DNA of 64,000 bases. Origin: Heterotrichella gracilis. Lineage: Eukaryota > Sar > Xanthophyceae > Tribonematales > Xanthonemataceae. Within the stretch, counting starts at the first letter, position 1. The number at the start of each line of letters is the position of its first letter. The stretch lies in contig JAULBX010030817.1 of the NCBI GenBank assembly GCA_032358255.1, forward strand, positions 1 to 64,000, in the 5' to 3' direction. Below the pieces are notes generated by a model. The model was not told where the DNA came from. It saw nothing but the letters and a program-made list of their open reading frames with translations, and did not search any database. Shown piece by piece: positions 41,701 through 54,406 of this stretch. A program made the position numbers and the translations under genes.

Positions 41701-44100
41701 CCCCCAAAATCAGAACACCAGCAAGCACACAGTAGCAGATGAGTCAGGAAGAGGCGGCCACCGCCCTCAACCCCCCCAGCCCCCTCACCCGCGTTGGTGT
41801 CCATGGCATTGTGAACACATAGTGCAGCGGCACCCCTAGGGCCTCGGCGCAGGAAGGGGCGGTGTGGCACACAGGGTTGGCAATCACCAGCTGGGCCTGG
41901 GGGCGAGGGAGTAGGGGATGAGGTGCAGAAGGTGTGGATCAATGTCCAGGCCTCACATGCACAGGCGCCAAGTTGCCCGATGCATGCACAAGTACATGCA
42001 TGGGGCAGGGAGTGGCAGGCATAGCACCAGGCTCATGCGGCATACCCTGAAGGGCTGGTCTAGGTGGCTTGGGTCCGGCTGTGTGCACGCCGGCCATGTT
42101 GAGTTGATGATGTCACGCAGCTGGCCCCGCTGTACCTTGATGTCGGACAGGGAGCCGGGGAAGATGCCTGGGTGGAAGGAGGGGGGGGACATGAATGCAC
42201 CGCCATGAGTGCCCTTCCACCCCTGCACAGTGCCTCCCTCCCTCAGACTGACAGTCCTTGATGCACAGCAACACAGCCTACAGGTGTCAAACACATCCAT
42301 GGCATTTACTTCAACGCTCACACGCATGCCATTGGCGCCCTGCCCATCATAGAGCTGCACCCCTGGCCACGCACCCCTGTTCTTGACAACGTATTCCGAC
42401 AGAATGCGCGGGTCGCCCCCCAGCGGGTAGAACTCCAACCCAAAGGGCTCCACAAAGTCCCTGTACACCGCGTGTGTGGCTAGGCGCACGCGGTGGCCAT
42501 CAGCTACCAGGCGGCGACCAAGTGCGATGAAGGGCTGCACGTCACCCCGCGTACCCACTACCTGCACAGGGCAGCTGGATGTGGGTGGGGGTGGGTGCGG
42601 GGCCACCAGGTGGCATGCCCTGGCTTATTGCGCGATGCCATGCAGCAGCTTCTCACTCGCAGCGCTGAAGGGCGCGTTAGTAGTATCAGCGGCAGTTTGT
42701 GCAGAACTAGGGTTGTGCAAATGCATATATTTGGGCCATATTAAATACTGGTACGCCGCATACTGTTTTTTGAACCATATATATAAAAATAAAATTTACA
42801 GTTGTGAATAATGGCACTGAATTAAACAGCTATGTGACACTTGGTGGCATAGCATACCAGGGGTGGTAACGCGAAGTGCAGCAGGAAGAGGGCAGGGCTT
42901 ACCAGCATGACGATGGTGAGGGGGCCCGGTGGCTTGACCACATCCTCCTCCTCCCCTTCTCCCTCTACAGCTTCCTCCCCTTCCTCCGCCTCTTCCTCCT
43001 CCTGCAGTGCCACACACCCACCCTCGTGTCGCGCACAACCTTGTGCGGGGGGTGTATAACCAGGCGACATGCGCACCATGCACACAAGCAGACCCAGCCC
43101 CATTCATTGCCCTCCCTACCTCCTCCTCCTCCTTCTCCTTGTCGGTGCGGCGCCCCAGGTTGGCCAAGTGGAGCGTGACCTGCAGGTGTGTGGGAGGGGG
43201 GGCGGGTGGTCAACCAGTATCACAAACCACACCACATGATCGCGCCACTGCACCGCATAAACAACCAGGATCCATGGCGAGGCCTGAACATGCTCCTTGG
43301 CCCACCGACCGGCATGGCTCCCCTTCCCCTCTCACTCACCTCCACAGCCCCGTCAACCGTTGCCCGCTGCGTCCACGTTAGGCCCAGGTGCAGCTTGCCA
43401 AAGGGGCCGCGCATAGGCACAGGTGCGCTCTTCAGGGGCCGGTGCGCGGGCAGCGGCGGGCCATCATCCCCTATCTGGGATAGGTTTGGGGCCTGCTGCC
43501 CCCCCTGGCTACCACTCAGGCGGGAGAAGGCGCGAGAGAGGATGGAGGGGAGGGACTTGGCGCTGGACACACTGCTGCGCAGGGAACCGCCCTGCAGGAG
43601 GGGGAGGAGGTGCAGCTTGCCAGCGTCAGGCACAGTCAACAGAGGGAACCAGTTGCAGTGCAGCAATCCGCGGTGCAACAGCTTATGTGTGCCAGTAGAA
43701 GCCGGTACTTCATGCTGGAGTGGAATGCTCTACAGGGCTCTACACGATGATCCAGCCCTGGGCCCCCACCACCCCGCCCTCCACCCACCTGCCAGTGCAC
43801 GTCCCCTCCGTGGCGCAGGTGGCGCACCCGCTGCTTCATGCGCTCACGCAGGCCGGGGCGCTGCACCTCGCCATCAGCTACAGCAAGGTTATCAACTAAA
43901 ACACCCGCGGCACCGGTGGAAACAGACAGGCCGCTGGGAGGGGGGTGCAAGCTGCGATCCATGCTGGTGGATATGGGGGGTTGTGGCGCTGCCTCCTCAG
44001 GTGTGCCGCTGGCCGGGGGTTGCTCACTGCTGCCCACCACTGGCGCTGCCTCGTCCTGGACGTGGTCAAGGCCACCCCCAGAAGGGGTTGGCTCCGCCAT
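38768..44100 (-). CDS. UGT80: Sterol 3-beta-glucosyltransferase (UGT80 type, GT28)
   Basis: Transfers glucose from UDP-glucose to the 3-hydroxyl of membrane sterols. Fifteen exons on the minus strand: 44100-43789, 43591-43340, 43179-43120, 43001-42903, 42561-42375, 42167-42046, 41896-41789, 41488-41408, 41133-41080, 40901-40743, 40569-40438, 40193-40103, 39938-39770, 39401-39216, 38876-38768; about 706 aa, all phases closing. The sterol-GT core begins at VVGTRGDVQPFIALG (about 242), then HRVRLATHAVYRDFV, FYPLGGDPRIL, FTMPWTPT and EFPHPMTR, and YIGFGSMVV. The donor-binding motif is VPHDWLLPRC then HHGGAGTT (about 580-587), and PTTIVPFFGDQPFWG. The tail AEDGVAGAVNAIYRHLP is typical of UGT80. 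About 240 residues precede the core, including a Glu-rich stretch at about 203-230. No transmembrane helix is seen. Exon 9 (18 codons) is the least certain. Confidence 0.95.
40268..40295. repeat. 14-bp tandem duplication in a UGT80 intron
   Basis: GGCAGTGTGAATAC occurs twice, head to tail, in the intron between exons 11 and 12. Confidence 0.8.
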
Positions 44101-45365
44101 AGCTAGGCACAAGGGGTGGGTAGGGCAGGGCAGGCTCGCCCTACACCAACTGCCACCACGTGCTGTGGACCTTTACGCGCTGTATGTTTGTCAAGCCTGC
44201 GCCAGTAAGTATCAGTCAGCTGGCGGTGCAGGTTGCAAGGTGTCCTGTCTGGACAGCAGGCCTGGACAGCAGGCCCTAGGAGCCCCCACCTGCACAAGCA
44301 TGCCCCTGCACATGGCCGAGTGCTGGCAGCAGGATCCTGGCGTACCACCTTGTTTGCTGCATGGTGTGCACAGGCGCGCAGTACCCAAGCGATATCAAGC
44401 AACTGGGTTTCTTTGGCTAGTGGGTCACTTGGTGGGTTTAAAGCGCGCTGTAGCCCCATGCGCCCGAGTGACTAATGCATGTATGAACAACCTGTTCACC
44501 CAATTTCCCGATGTCACTTACACACTCACCGGTGTCCCTATAAACAGCTTGAAACAAGTTCCTGCAGACTGTTCGCCTTGGCACACGAGTCAAATATGCT
44601 CGAGTGTCAAGGCTGGAGCATATTTGGCCTCCCCTGACAATCCACGCCACCCAGGAAGAGATACCGGATCGTATCAGCAGGCTAGAATTTTGGGTACCAA
44701 GTCACTGGCGGTAGTTCTTGAGTTGCTACACTGCGGGTAACAGTTCGACAGGAGACTGGATGGCATGCACACCATGGATTGATACACTACGAAGTGCAAC
44801 ATGGGTTTCCAATGAACAGGTTGTTCCTAGACACGGCTCATGCTACGTGACGTAGGTGTAACTTCAACGCAGCGTTGCAATAAAGGAACATGACCTGTGC
44901 TCCTTGTGATAGCTGCAACTTACACATTTCAATTGTCGAACCCCTGTAGAGGAGAGGATATAGTTAAGTGAACGGGCAAGGTAAACTCCCGAAGCCACGT
45001 GGCTGTTTCTCGTTTACCGACAGAGTTCCACAGCCACCATCCTCACGACATCGATAAAAACGCGCACCAGTTACAAAGCTGGTGCATTGACGTTCACCAA
45101 GCAGCTGACAAAGACTGTGGTTGCGATTGCACTGCAGGTGTCGCCTATAGTACTTTACTTGTTGCCCACACGCATATGCATGCATACACTGCTGTGCTTA
45201 TAGCATAGTCCTTGCGGGGGCTATTATAACATCAGGCAAACTAACTGCAAATACGTCCCTGATTATACCCGATATTATTGGGTTGAGCCCGTGTTGTGCG
45301 GATAGGAGCTCCATATAGCCAGTGAGCCTGCAGCACCTGCCACCTGCTGTGCGGCTGGGGGAGCC
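44101..45365. promoter_or_regulatory. Divergent intergenic region (UGT80 / CHI-fold gene promoters)
   Basis: Head-to-head spacer. It contains a 13-bp tandem duplication CTGGACAGCAGGC at 44249-44274 and a CATATGCATGCATAC block near 45175, 190 bases upstream of the next start codon. No gene is seen. Confidence 0.45.
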
Positions 45366-48300
45366 ATGGCGCACGACTTTGGCCAGGCAGCGGGCGAGGG
45401 GCTACGCAGGGTGGCGGATATGGCGGCGCAAACGGCTACCAACCTACAGCGCAGCATTGGTGGAGCGGTGGAGCGTGTGCAGGCGGCTGGGTGTCGTGCA
45501 CTCCAGGAGGTGACAGCACACCACCAGCGGGCGGCTGGCATCAGGTGCGCCACAGGAACAGGAAACCCACTAGTGGGTGGAATGTAGGAAACTACACAAA
45601 GCTTCATGCCCTGCTTTCCCTGATTCCTGCGCTCCATGCCTTGACGCTGTACTTGCCCATGGCATGTAGCTAGCTATTATGCCACAGGGCCCCTGCTCAC
45701 GGGAGTAGGCCCCTCCATGGTTGACAATAACCTCTGTATATTACACACCTCCTGCAACCCACCCCCCGGCCCCTCCCCGCAGCAGGTCCCCCTTTGCCGC
45801 CATCAGCCTGGACGGGCGCACCCGGCGCGGCAAGCAGTTCACCCCCGAGGAGCGTGCGCAGGCACAGCGCATGCTGGCGGAGGCAACGCCAGAGCAGCGG
45901 GAGGCGCTGGAGGCAGTCGCGTGGGACAGGCTGCTTTCGTCAAAGAAGGTGCGCCTTTGGGGTCCAGGGCGGTGAGGTGGTGCGCGCCAAAGGGAACTTG
46001 GCGCACTGGCAGTAGTAGGGGAGGGTGGGGGTGGGGAAATGTCGTCTGAGTCGGACTGGTGGATGCACATGATGGCAGTATGGAAGTGGGACATTGCTTG
46101 ATACCACCACAAGGACACTTGGGAGTTGGGGAGTTGACTGCGCCTGCCGCACCCCACCCAGCCATCCCGGTGCCACGCGTGCCCAGTCGTGCATCCAGTC
46201 TCAGAGCTAGCGGGCTCTCTCCTTAGTTCATCTCCGTTCCTCCTTTACAGGTGGAGTTCCAGGGACGCCAGACAGACCTGAAGACCCTTGCCCAGGAGGT
46301 GCTCCAGGAGAAGGAGATGGCGGACAGGCGGCGGGGGGAGCCAACCATCAGGGCAACTCCGCGCGCCGAGGCAATGGCGCAGGTGCCGCCAGACGAGCTG
46401 CGCGCTGGTGCGCCCAAGCCGCTGCTGCCGTGGGACCAAGCCGCACAGCTGCCAATGGTGCGGGACACGCGGCCTGGCACATGCAGTTATGCAGTTGCAT
46501 GGCGATGTTGGCTCAGACTGGCTGGCAATGCTCTCCTATGTGCCCATGCACCTCACGCTTGGCTAGTTATGCTTCCCCCTGCGCCTTGCCCTGGACCACC
46601 TGTCACCCATGCAGACCCCCGGTGCTACTTGTACCCCCCACTGATCAGGTACCCCCACCCCCCGCTGCAGGACCTGATGGGTGTGGGCGTGTGCTTCTCA
46701 GACATACCGCTCCTGCGCAGGCTCAAGCTGCGCGCCGACTTCTCATACGCGCTGTGTACGTGAGCACACATGCGCGTGTCCTGTGCATGCTTGCTGCTAG
46801 TGTGATGCGCAGATGTCATGTGCCCATGTATCATCCCCTGCCATGTCAGCATGGGAGGGCATGCCGCCAACTGTTTTGTCCATGCATGATTGGATGATTG
46901 CGTGGGGTTGTTGGCATGCCCCGCCCACATCTCCCCACCCATTTTGGCGGGCGGTTGCCACCTTGTGCAAGCAATGACCAACGCATGCAATGCTGTATCT
47001 GCGCTGAGGCATGGCCAACCATTGCGTCAAAGCAGCATTGTTTTGTCCCCCATCTTATGCCAATGAGTACACAATCAGCATGTTCTCACCCCACATCCTC
47101 TGCCAGCGCCAAAACTACCACCCTTGTCTCACCCACCACCCTGCACGGCTGCAGACGCCATCAGCGAGAAGGCGCACGAGGTGCTGAAGGACAAGTGGGC
47201 TGGGCTCGACCCCGCCAAGGTGGTTGAGGACGACGACTTCTACGGGGACATACTGCTGGCGGGGCCGGAGATTGAGCTCACTGCCATGGCCACGCCTGAG
47301 CGGGACCTGCCGCTGGCTCCGGTGAAGGCCAAGCTGATGAAGCGCCTGCGGGGGCGCATGGAGGTGATCAGCGCGGGTGAGCTGGGGCAGGAGGACGAGG
47401 ACGCGCTGGCGCAGGTGGAGAACTGGTTTGATGGTGCGTGGGCGGGGGGTGGGGGTGGGGGGAAGGAGAGCGGGCACTGGATATCGGGGCATGACAGGTT
47501 GTGGATGGGAAGGGCATAGGGCTGTGAGGTAGGGCCCACAATGGTCAATGTTGTGCTCAAACTTGGGACCATCTAGTGTGGATATGCGACCTGCAGGTAC
47601 TGTGGGTATCATTGGGTTTATAATCATTGGGTTTTCCATGGCCATTGGCGTGCGGTGCTGGTTGTTGGTTGTGTGAAAGTCCCCAGTTACCCCCCACTAT
47701 TCTAATTTGTATATAACCCTCCCCCCGTGCTCTTCCCTCAGAGGAAAAGCTGAGCCACGTGTCCTGGGTACGCAAGGGCAAGGTGAAGGAGGGCACGCTG
47801 TTCCTGTTCACATGCGGATCGGAGGGCCAGCTCACAGCGGAAGGTGGGTGGAAGGGGTGGGTACAGGCTGGCTGGGAATGAGTGTGCTTGCCATACTCCC
47901 CGCTAAACAGTATGTGTAGGAAGGGTGCCGCACAGCGCCATGCACATTCCGCCAACCAGCAAACCACTGGCGGCACGCCCACCCTCCCCTCCCCCCCTTG
48001 CAGCCATCAGCGGGGAGGTTGTGCGTGACCGACACGTGACCTACCTGGGTGGGGTGCGCTCGCCCTGCCTCACCTACGCGCTGTTTGACATGCTCATCGG
48101 GCCGGAGCCAATCGACCCGCAGGGCAAGCGCCATGTGGGCAAGGGCATGCTGTACGTGGCAAATGGGTTCAAGTGAGTGTGGAGGGAGGGTGGGGGATGG
48201 GACATGACGCCGGGACCATATCCTGCACTACCTATTCCAGGCGCAGTGTAATATGGTCCAGCCTTAGATTTGTAGGGCTGCATGCAGCGATCTTCTGCAT

Positions 48301-48646
48301 TTGCCATTCCTGCACAACAACTGCCTATAAATCTGCCTTCCGGCTGCAGCCATGCAAGCCCCCTCACCACCACCGCAACCCCCCACACTCCAGGTTTGGC
48401 GACAACCCCGGCAACCCCTACCAGCGCAACGTGACCAACCTGGACAACATGGAGGCATTTGACCCCCCGGACCCTGAGGACGTGCTGGTGCTGGAGCCAA
48501 GCACCACCCTGTTTGCGCATGATGCGGAGCGCCCGCTGCTTGTGCGCGGTGTGGGGGCACGCAGGGCAGCTGCGCGCAGGGGCAGGCGGCGCATGGAGGA
48601 GCAGGAGCAACAGATGGAGCTGGAACAGGAGCAGGGGGAGCAGTAG
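45366..48646 (+). CDS. Chalcone-isomerase-fold protein (fatty-acid-binding FAP type)
   Basis: Exons: 45366-45544, 45786-45948, 46251-46457, 46671-46755, 47155-47433, 47742-47843, 48004-48172, 48394-48646; 478 aa with agreeing phases. From about residue 185 the order of elements follows the chalcone isomerase family: MGVGVCFSDIPLLRRLKLRA, then VLKDKWAGL, a DDFYGDIL strand, KGKVKEGTLFLFTCGSEGQL, an ISGEVV strand and SPCLTYALFDMLIGPEPIDP, matching the family's G-T/S-x-hydrophobic and ALFD-IG-P motifs. In algae, which lack flavonoid synthesis of the plant type, such proteins are thought to be fatty-acid-binding proteins rather than true isomerases; that is inference. Residues 1-60 form an amphipathic Ala/Gln helix, and the last 40 are Arg- then Glu/Gln-rich, unlike the core family. 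The fold assignment is from motif order only. Confidence 0.72.
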
Positions 48647-49534
48647 CAGAGGGGGGGCGGGCATGTTGGCGGGTGATAGCATTACTTTTATGGTCAGCAG
48701 TGTGCTCAGCAGGATCACAAGCATGATCATGCAGCATCCCCTGGTCAACGCCGGGCGAAGCCACTTGCATGTTATCATATGAGCCCCTACTAGGGTGACT
48801 GAAGCCTGCTGATTCATATTCAATCCAAGTTGGCGTTCGAGTCCAACTTGTGCTGCAGCTGTTGCATGTTACTGTAACCGGTTGGCCATTACAAGTTGCA
48901 ACGTTGTTAACACGGCACCTCCAATGATTGAGTACTACTGGCAGTAATACGCATACCATGTCACAATTATCCGCTGAGCGCTGCAGCTCATGAGCCTCTT
49001 GACTGCAGCCTACTGCCAGTGTGTGGAACAGCTGCGCAGGGACTCCATGCCGCGGCCACAGCATGCCACCAAATCAATGGCATATCCATGCCACAGCGCT
49101 GGCACCATGTACTGTGGGCATACCATCAAGCATGCTGGTATGCCATTTCTGGTATTAATAATTTATACCATGGATGGATCCGATGCTAATATTGAAGCAT
49201 CATGCAGGCAGTGCCGCACTGGTGTTGAATATTATTGATTGACTGTCACATGTACATTGGCGTCAGCACTGCAGCCTGTGGATGTGCCTCAGGCTGGCTG
49301 TCTGACCTGGTGACTCACCAGGTCCTGTGGGCGATTTCTTTCTTTCGTTTTTTACCCCCCTCACAATGGCCCGCACTTTCCCAAAAGGGTTAATAAGTAA
49401 GTTGCATCCAATGTAACATGCTGCAAAGAAGGGTACCCTACGTATTTCCTAAGTTTTTCTCAAAAGTGTCAAGTCTACCCCCTCCCCCATATCACACACA
49501 CGTAGACACCACCCTTCAATGTCTCCTGTCGTCA
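48647..49534. other. Convergent intergenic spacer, no gene seen
   Basis: Tail-to-tail spacer. TGTAA words at about 48874 and 49409 are candidate poly(A) signals of the upstream gene. Palindromic ATTAATAATTTAT-like AT-rich patches occur near 49150. Confidence 0.5.
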
Positions 49535-51940
49535 TCACGTGGCCTGCTCCCCTGCCTCCTGCTGTCGCCATGGCCGTAGCTCCACCCCCTCGCCACGCAC
49601 CAGGTGCTCACCGCTGTGCAGCAGGTGGCCCAGGGCAGCGGCCTCAAGCAGCAGGGCCTGCAAGGTGCCACACAGGAGGGGGGGGATTACAATGGGTGCT
49701 TGAGCATGACAATATTGAATGATGCTATTCAGTGGCCAATATCTCAACAAATGAATTTGCAATGGCAACTCTGAGTCCCAGAACATGGCAATGGTGTCCA
49801 CCTCTGTGCAATGCCACTAATAACATCAGCAAGCCACAGCAACCATGGCAAATATCATGCTTTTCACATGCCATGCCATCTCGCAAATGATGGCATGACT
49901 GGTTGCATCCCAATCTCGTCCCTTGTCCCCATGCAAACCCACCTGCAGCCCTTCCAGTCGCATGGCCACCAGGTCTGGTTCAGCCAGGGGTGGGGGCGGC
50001 GGGGGGTCATCGCTACCGGTGCTGCTGCCCCATCCTCGGGCGGCACGGCCCTCAGCGGCTGCGCTTGCCGCTGCACTGGCTGCAAGGGGGAGGGTAGCGC
50101 ATGTTTTTAGAGTTCGCAATGCATGGGTGGTGCGAGGTGGTCCACGTGCACATTTTCGTGCACCGTGGAGCAAGTTTGACACATTCCCACAGCACATGTA
50201 TAGAACACGGCCTCCAGCATTTGCAGCCACACTAGTAGTGCTACTGAGCCTACATGCTGCGCACCTCCCGGCGGGTTATATATCTCTGAGAGGTACGCCA
50301 GGGGGGCAAACTGAGCGGTGGAGGAAGTCACACGCAGCTGCGGGAAGGGCAGCCCATCCGGCCCTTGTTCCCCCTCACCAGGCGGGTCCAGCTGGAACAG
50401 TCTCCCCGCGTGGCGCACAGCAGCAAACCAAGACTCACATGAGGACACACTTGTGCAGGCCCTGTCAAGGCAGGGGGAAGAGGGGTGACCCACAAGCCCA
50501 TGGGTGTGGCGGATGCAAAGACCTCACACCTGCATACCAGCTGGGATGCACAGCACACACTCCGGTTGCACATGCTGGCTTGGCCACCCACACGTGGCTC
50601 CTCCCACGCACCTGCGCTCCTCATCATCCATGCTGGCTGCAAACTCCACAATCCCCTCCCCGTCATCCCCCTCGTTTTGATTCCTCCCTGCCGGCCCCAT
50701 GGCCTCCTGCAGCGCCGACACAAAGTACCCAAACTCCACATGCCCCGCGTACAACCGTGCCGCCATGATCCGGTCAATGCCCACCACGGCACCGATAGCT
50801 GATGCGGGGCGCGTGCTGAGGTCTCCCATTGCGGACGCCGCAAGGCTGATCACTGCGGGAAATGGCATCTCAGCTGAAGGTGCGCATGGTGCAATTGTGG
50901 CAGCATGGTGCAGGCATTTCAGCTCATCCTCGTGCACATGTGCCAGCTGGATGTACACATTGCACACACAGGAGTTGCACGAGCATGCCAGTGTGTTTCT
51001 GCCCATGCATCTCCATGCCAGTGGCTGGTGTGCGCGGCAGTCACCAGTGGTGTGTGTCTTCGCCTACCTGCATCCGCCGCCATGGGCGACATGAGGTGCG
51101 GCAGGTGGTGCGTGCGCAGCATGGTTGGCGGCAGGCTGTCCTCCAGGCCCTGCGGCATCTGGTCCAGTGAGTGCACCAGCTGTGCACCCACACCCGCCAG
51201 CCGGGCAACGCACCTGCATGGGGCGGAGGGCGGGGGAGCTTTACTACATCCAATCGATACCCATGTCATTTTGGTTACGCCAATCAAACTGTGATCCTGT
51301 GCCCTTAACGTGTCATAGTGACACTCCACACTGCACTCCTTGTTCCAATTCCACACACACTTGCTCTTCCCCCACCCCCCACCCACCACATATCCACCCA
51401 CCCTCACCCACCACATGTACACCAGCTCCTCGGCGGTGCGTGAAGCCTCCGCACGCCGCAGCGCTTGCACGCGGCGCTGGACTGCGGCAGCGAGGTCAAG
51501 GTCCCCACCGCCACCGCCACTGCTGCTGCTGCCACTGCCACTGCTGGTGCTTTCCTCCCTGCCTGCCGCGCCTCCCTGGCCTACTGGCCGCCACGTTTCC
51601 GCTGCCTCCACCAGTGCGTGCGCGTGCTCCACCACCGCTGGTTCCGCCAGGTGCGCCTGGCCACTGGCAACCAGGTAGCTCAGCTGCTGGCCTGAGAGGT
51701 GGGGGCCGGAGGCTGTTGGGGAGGGGCAAGCTGTTGCGCATGGTCACAATGAGAAGGGTGCGGGTTGCGATTGGAGCCACCTCCAGGGGCTATGTAATGC
51801 AGTGAACTTGACAGCGGCAGGGGTTCAGGTGGTGCCTGCTCCCTACCTTGTGGCGTGTGCAATTCCACGGGCAAGGGCAAACCAGCACCACAGGTGCACC
51901 GCCGGGGGAGGGTCCGCTGTCGCTGCCACTTGCGCACCAT
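49535..51940 (-). CDS. DUF760-like protein (similar to plastid UV-B-induced protein)
   Basis: Exons on the minus strand: 51940-51847 (start uncertain), 51691-51412, 51213-51068, 50852-50612, 50461-50265, 50079-49943, 49657-49535; about 405 aa from the first ATG, all phases closing. The segment GIDRIMAARLYAGHVEFGYFV and the final MRLEGLQALLLEAAALGHLL resemble the two conserved blocks of DUF760, the family of the Arabidopsis chloroplast protein At3g17800; TAEELVYMW fits the block before them. Biochemical role is unknown in the family. Low-complexity Ser/Gly and Pro/Asp runs separate the blocks. A CAG acceptor precedes the presumed start, so a further 5' exon coding a transit peptide is likely missing. 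The family call rests on remembered motif similarity. Confidence 0.58.
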
Positions 51941-53094
51941 GCCTGTATTGGAAGTTGCTGAAGCGTGCACAACATGGGCAGGTCAGCAGGTCCAGGTTAT
52001 TGCATGCACCCAGGTCAGCTCGCCCAGGTCAGGTCGCCCCAGAGAGACAACGGCGGGGCCACAGTTACAAGCATGAGGTAAATATGCCAGCTGCATACAT
52101 ATATGCAAGGGGTATGGCAGCAACAGCGGACAGTGTGCTCCTGCGCAATACATGCATGCTTACTTGTTTATGCATGCATGCTTACAAGGGCATCACCTGG
52201 GGTTGTTGCCCGGCCTGGAACACGCAGGCCATGTAGTGTACCACTGTCACGCAACAGTGCTGAACGGACCGTCATTGGAGCACAACTGGCAAGAGCATAT
52301 GTTTCCAATAGGCACGAGCAATCGACAGGTGTACACCACATGTGGTGAGCATGCGTGCCACTCAAAGACAACTTTGCCAGCAACAAGCGCACATGAACTG
52401 AGACAGAGGTAGACAAAATCGCAAGGAGGGTTGTGGCCGTGTTACAAAGTATGTGGCAAATGCTGCCAAGGGTGCGCTTGAAGTGCACGCACCAGACTGA
52501 CTATGCACCAGGGGCTGAATGCACACAGTGTACAAAGATGACTGCTTGGAAGGAGATAATCGCTCTGGCAACCATTTAATTCGCTGCTCAGCACGCTATA
52601 GCAATCTTCCCTTGACTCAGTGGGGGTTAACGGTGGTATTAGTGAAAATAATGAGACTTAAAGGTCTGGTGCAAATTAATAGCAACGTAATAGAAGGCCA
52701 GGGTACGTCAGGCAGGTGTGCGAGTCAAATGAATATTTCCTGCTGCAAGTTATACTGCACGCGGCAGCCAATTAGAACCCAGCCAAATCCAGTTTTGAAT
52801 TGGGCCAGTGCACACCCATCTGTGAGGCACCCTCGATAACGTGTATGCGAGGCAATGGCAATTTTGGCAAGTAAGTCCGAACCCGGGGCTGCCCAAGCGC
52901 CCCTGCTTATATCTGTTGCGCTGAGGCATGGCCTTGGCAAGTCACCACCTGCAGGCGGGAGTCCCTACCACATCGACATTCAGAGGCCAGGTTTGCCCAT
53001 GCTGCGCACACAGTGCCTGGATGGCCGCTGCAAAGGGTGTCGATGGGCGTTGCTCCTGATACAAGCTTGAGCGCAAGGCAGCTCTAGCAGCGTG
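51941..53094. other. Intergenic region with paired TGCATGCA blocks
   Basis: Upstream of the DUF760-like gene. TGCATGCA occurs near 51995, 52152 and 52170. A missing first exon of the DUF760-like gene could lie here. The right half is the 3' flank of the HIT gene. No other gene is seen. Confidence 0.45.
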
Positions 53095-54406
53095 CTATTC
53101 CCTGATCTGCTCTTTCCCCTTCCCCCCTGGCCTCAGCCGATCCAGTAGCCGCTCCACCGAAGTGTACCAGCGCAGAGCAGACCTGCAGTGGTGGCATGAT
53201 GGCGTGGTAGTGGAAGCTGTGGGTAAGGGATCTGTAGAGATTGGTGTGCATGCAAGGATGACCCAGACAGCCCAGAATTCAACCACCCGTCATGCAGCAA
53301 AGCATGTGGCCCATTTCCAGCACATGCACCATGCAGCACAGTGTGGGGTGTTGCAGCAGGCAGGCATGCGCACCATCTGGGTGCCTCCTGGTACTTGGCA
53401 GCATGCCAGCTGGACTTGAAAGGGAGCACGAAGCAGTGGAGGCTGCAGAAGTAGAAATGCACATGCTCAGGCGTCTTCTGATTTCTGATTAAAGGCAGAT
53501 GGATATACTAAAAGTACCATAAAGGACAAAAACAAATTCATTCAATCCTCTAATTGTACACACAACCAATTTATCTACAACTCGTAGACTATAACACATA
53601 ACGGGGCAGGGCAATTCATGTGTCCTCGTTGCCCTGCCCGCTACTCACTGCAAGTGGTTGACGCTGTTAAAGGGGGGGATGTGGAAGCCAAACTGCGTTT
53701 TGCTTCCAGGCTCAAGCTCCGCCAGCAGGCGCTGCCCTACCCGCACCATGTGTGACACTGCAGGGGCAAATGGGGTCACGCCATAAGCAAATGCACCAGG
53801 ACACACGCCACCACAGTAACACAAGGGGCACACTATTCACGTCCTGGCATGCACCACTCTGCACAACATGTCAGCGCATCGGCACCCAATATACCACAGC
53901 GCATGGCGCCCCCTCAACATGAAAATGGTGCAAGCCAGGCATGTCGCGCCCATTTTAGGGCTCGACATCCAATGGGTCCCATGCGTTGGTGCTCCACCTG
54001 ACAGTCATGCAGCTGCAGCAACTTCGCCAGTGGTGTACACCACAGGTTCATGCATGGCCCCTGGCGTCACGAGGCAACATGTGTGCACTGCATCTCCCTC
54101 CCTACCCAGCTCATAATCCTCCTCCCCCTGTGCCAGGTGCTTCACTGTGCGTATGTGTGTGTGCGGGATAATCAGCAGGTGGCGGCGTGCAGCAGGGGAG
54201 CGGTCGGGGAAGGCCACCACCCTGGCGTCGGAGTAGATGACAGCGGCATCGTCCGGGTGCGATGCGGAGGCGATGCCGCAAAACACACAGTGTGCCTGCG
54301 CGGAATTTTGTGTGGGCGCTGCTGATATCAGAGGCAGATGGTGCCAGAAAAACCTGTTTGATGTGTCAGCCACCAGGTGGGGGTCTGGCAACCATGCATC
54401 GTCCAT
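53095..54406 (-). CDS. HIT-domain protein, HINT3-like
   Basis: Histidine-triad nucleotide hydrolase or transferase that cleaves adenylyl phosphoramidates and related nucleotides. Exons on the minus strand: 54406-54106, 53757-53649, 53442-53374, 53182-53095; 188 aa. HCVFCGIAS opens the fold (a CxxC that can bind zinc in some HINTs), followed by DDAAVIYSDARVVAFPDRSP, HHLxIIP-like HLLIIPHTHIRTV and FGFHIPPFNSVNHL. The catalytic triad reads H-L-H-L-H at about 135-139, and a phase-2 intron splits the middle His codon. The tail RWYTSVERLLDRLRP matches the C-terminal helix of HINT3. The start is the nearest in-frame ATG; the frame stays open further upstream to about 54700, so the N-terminus may be longer. 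Confidence 0.88.
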
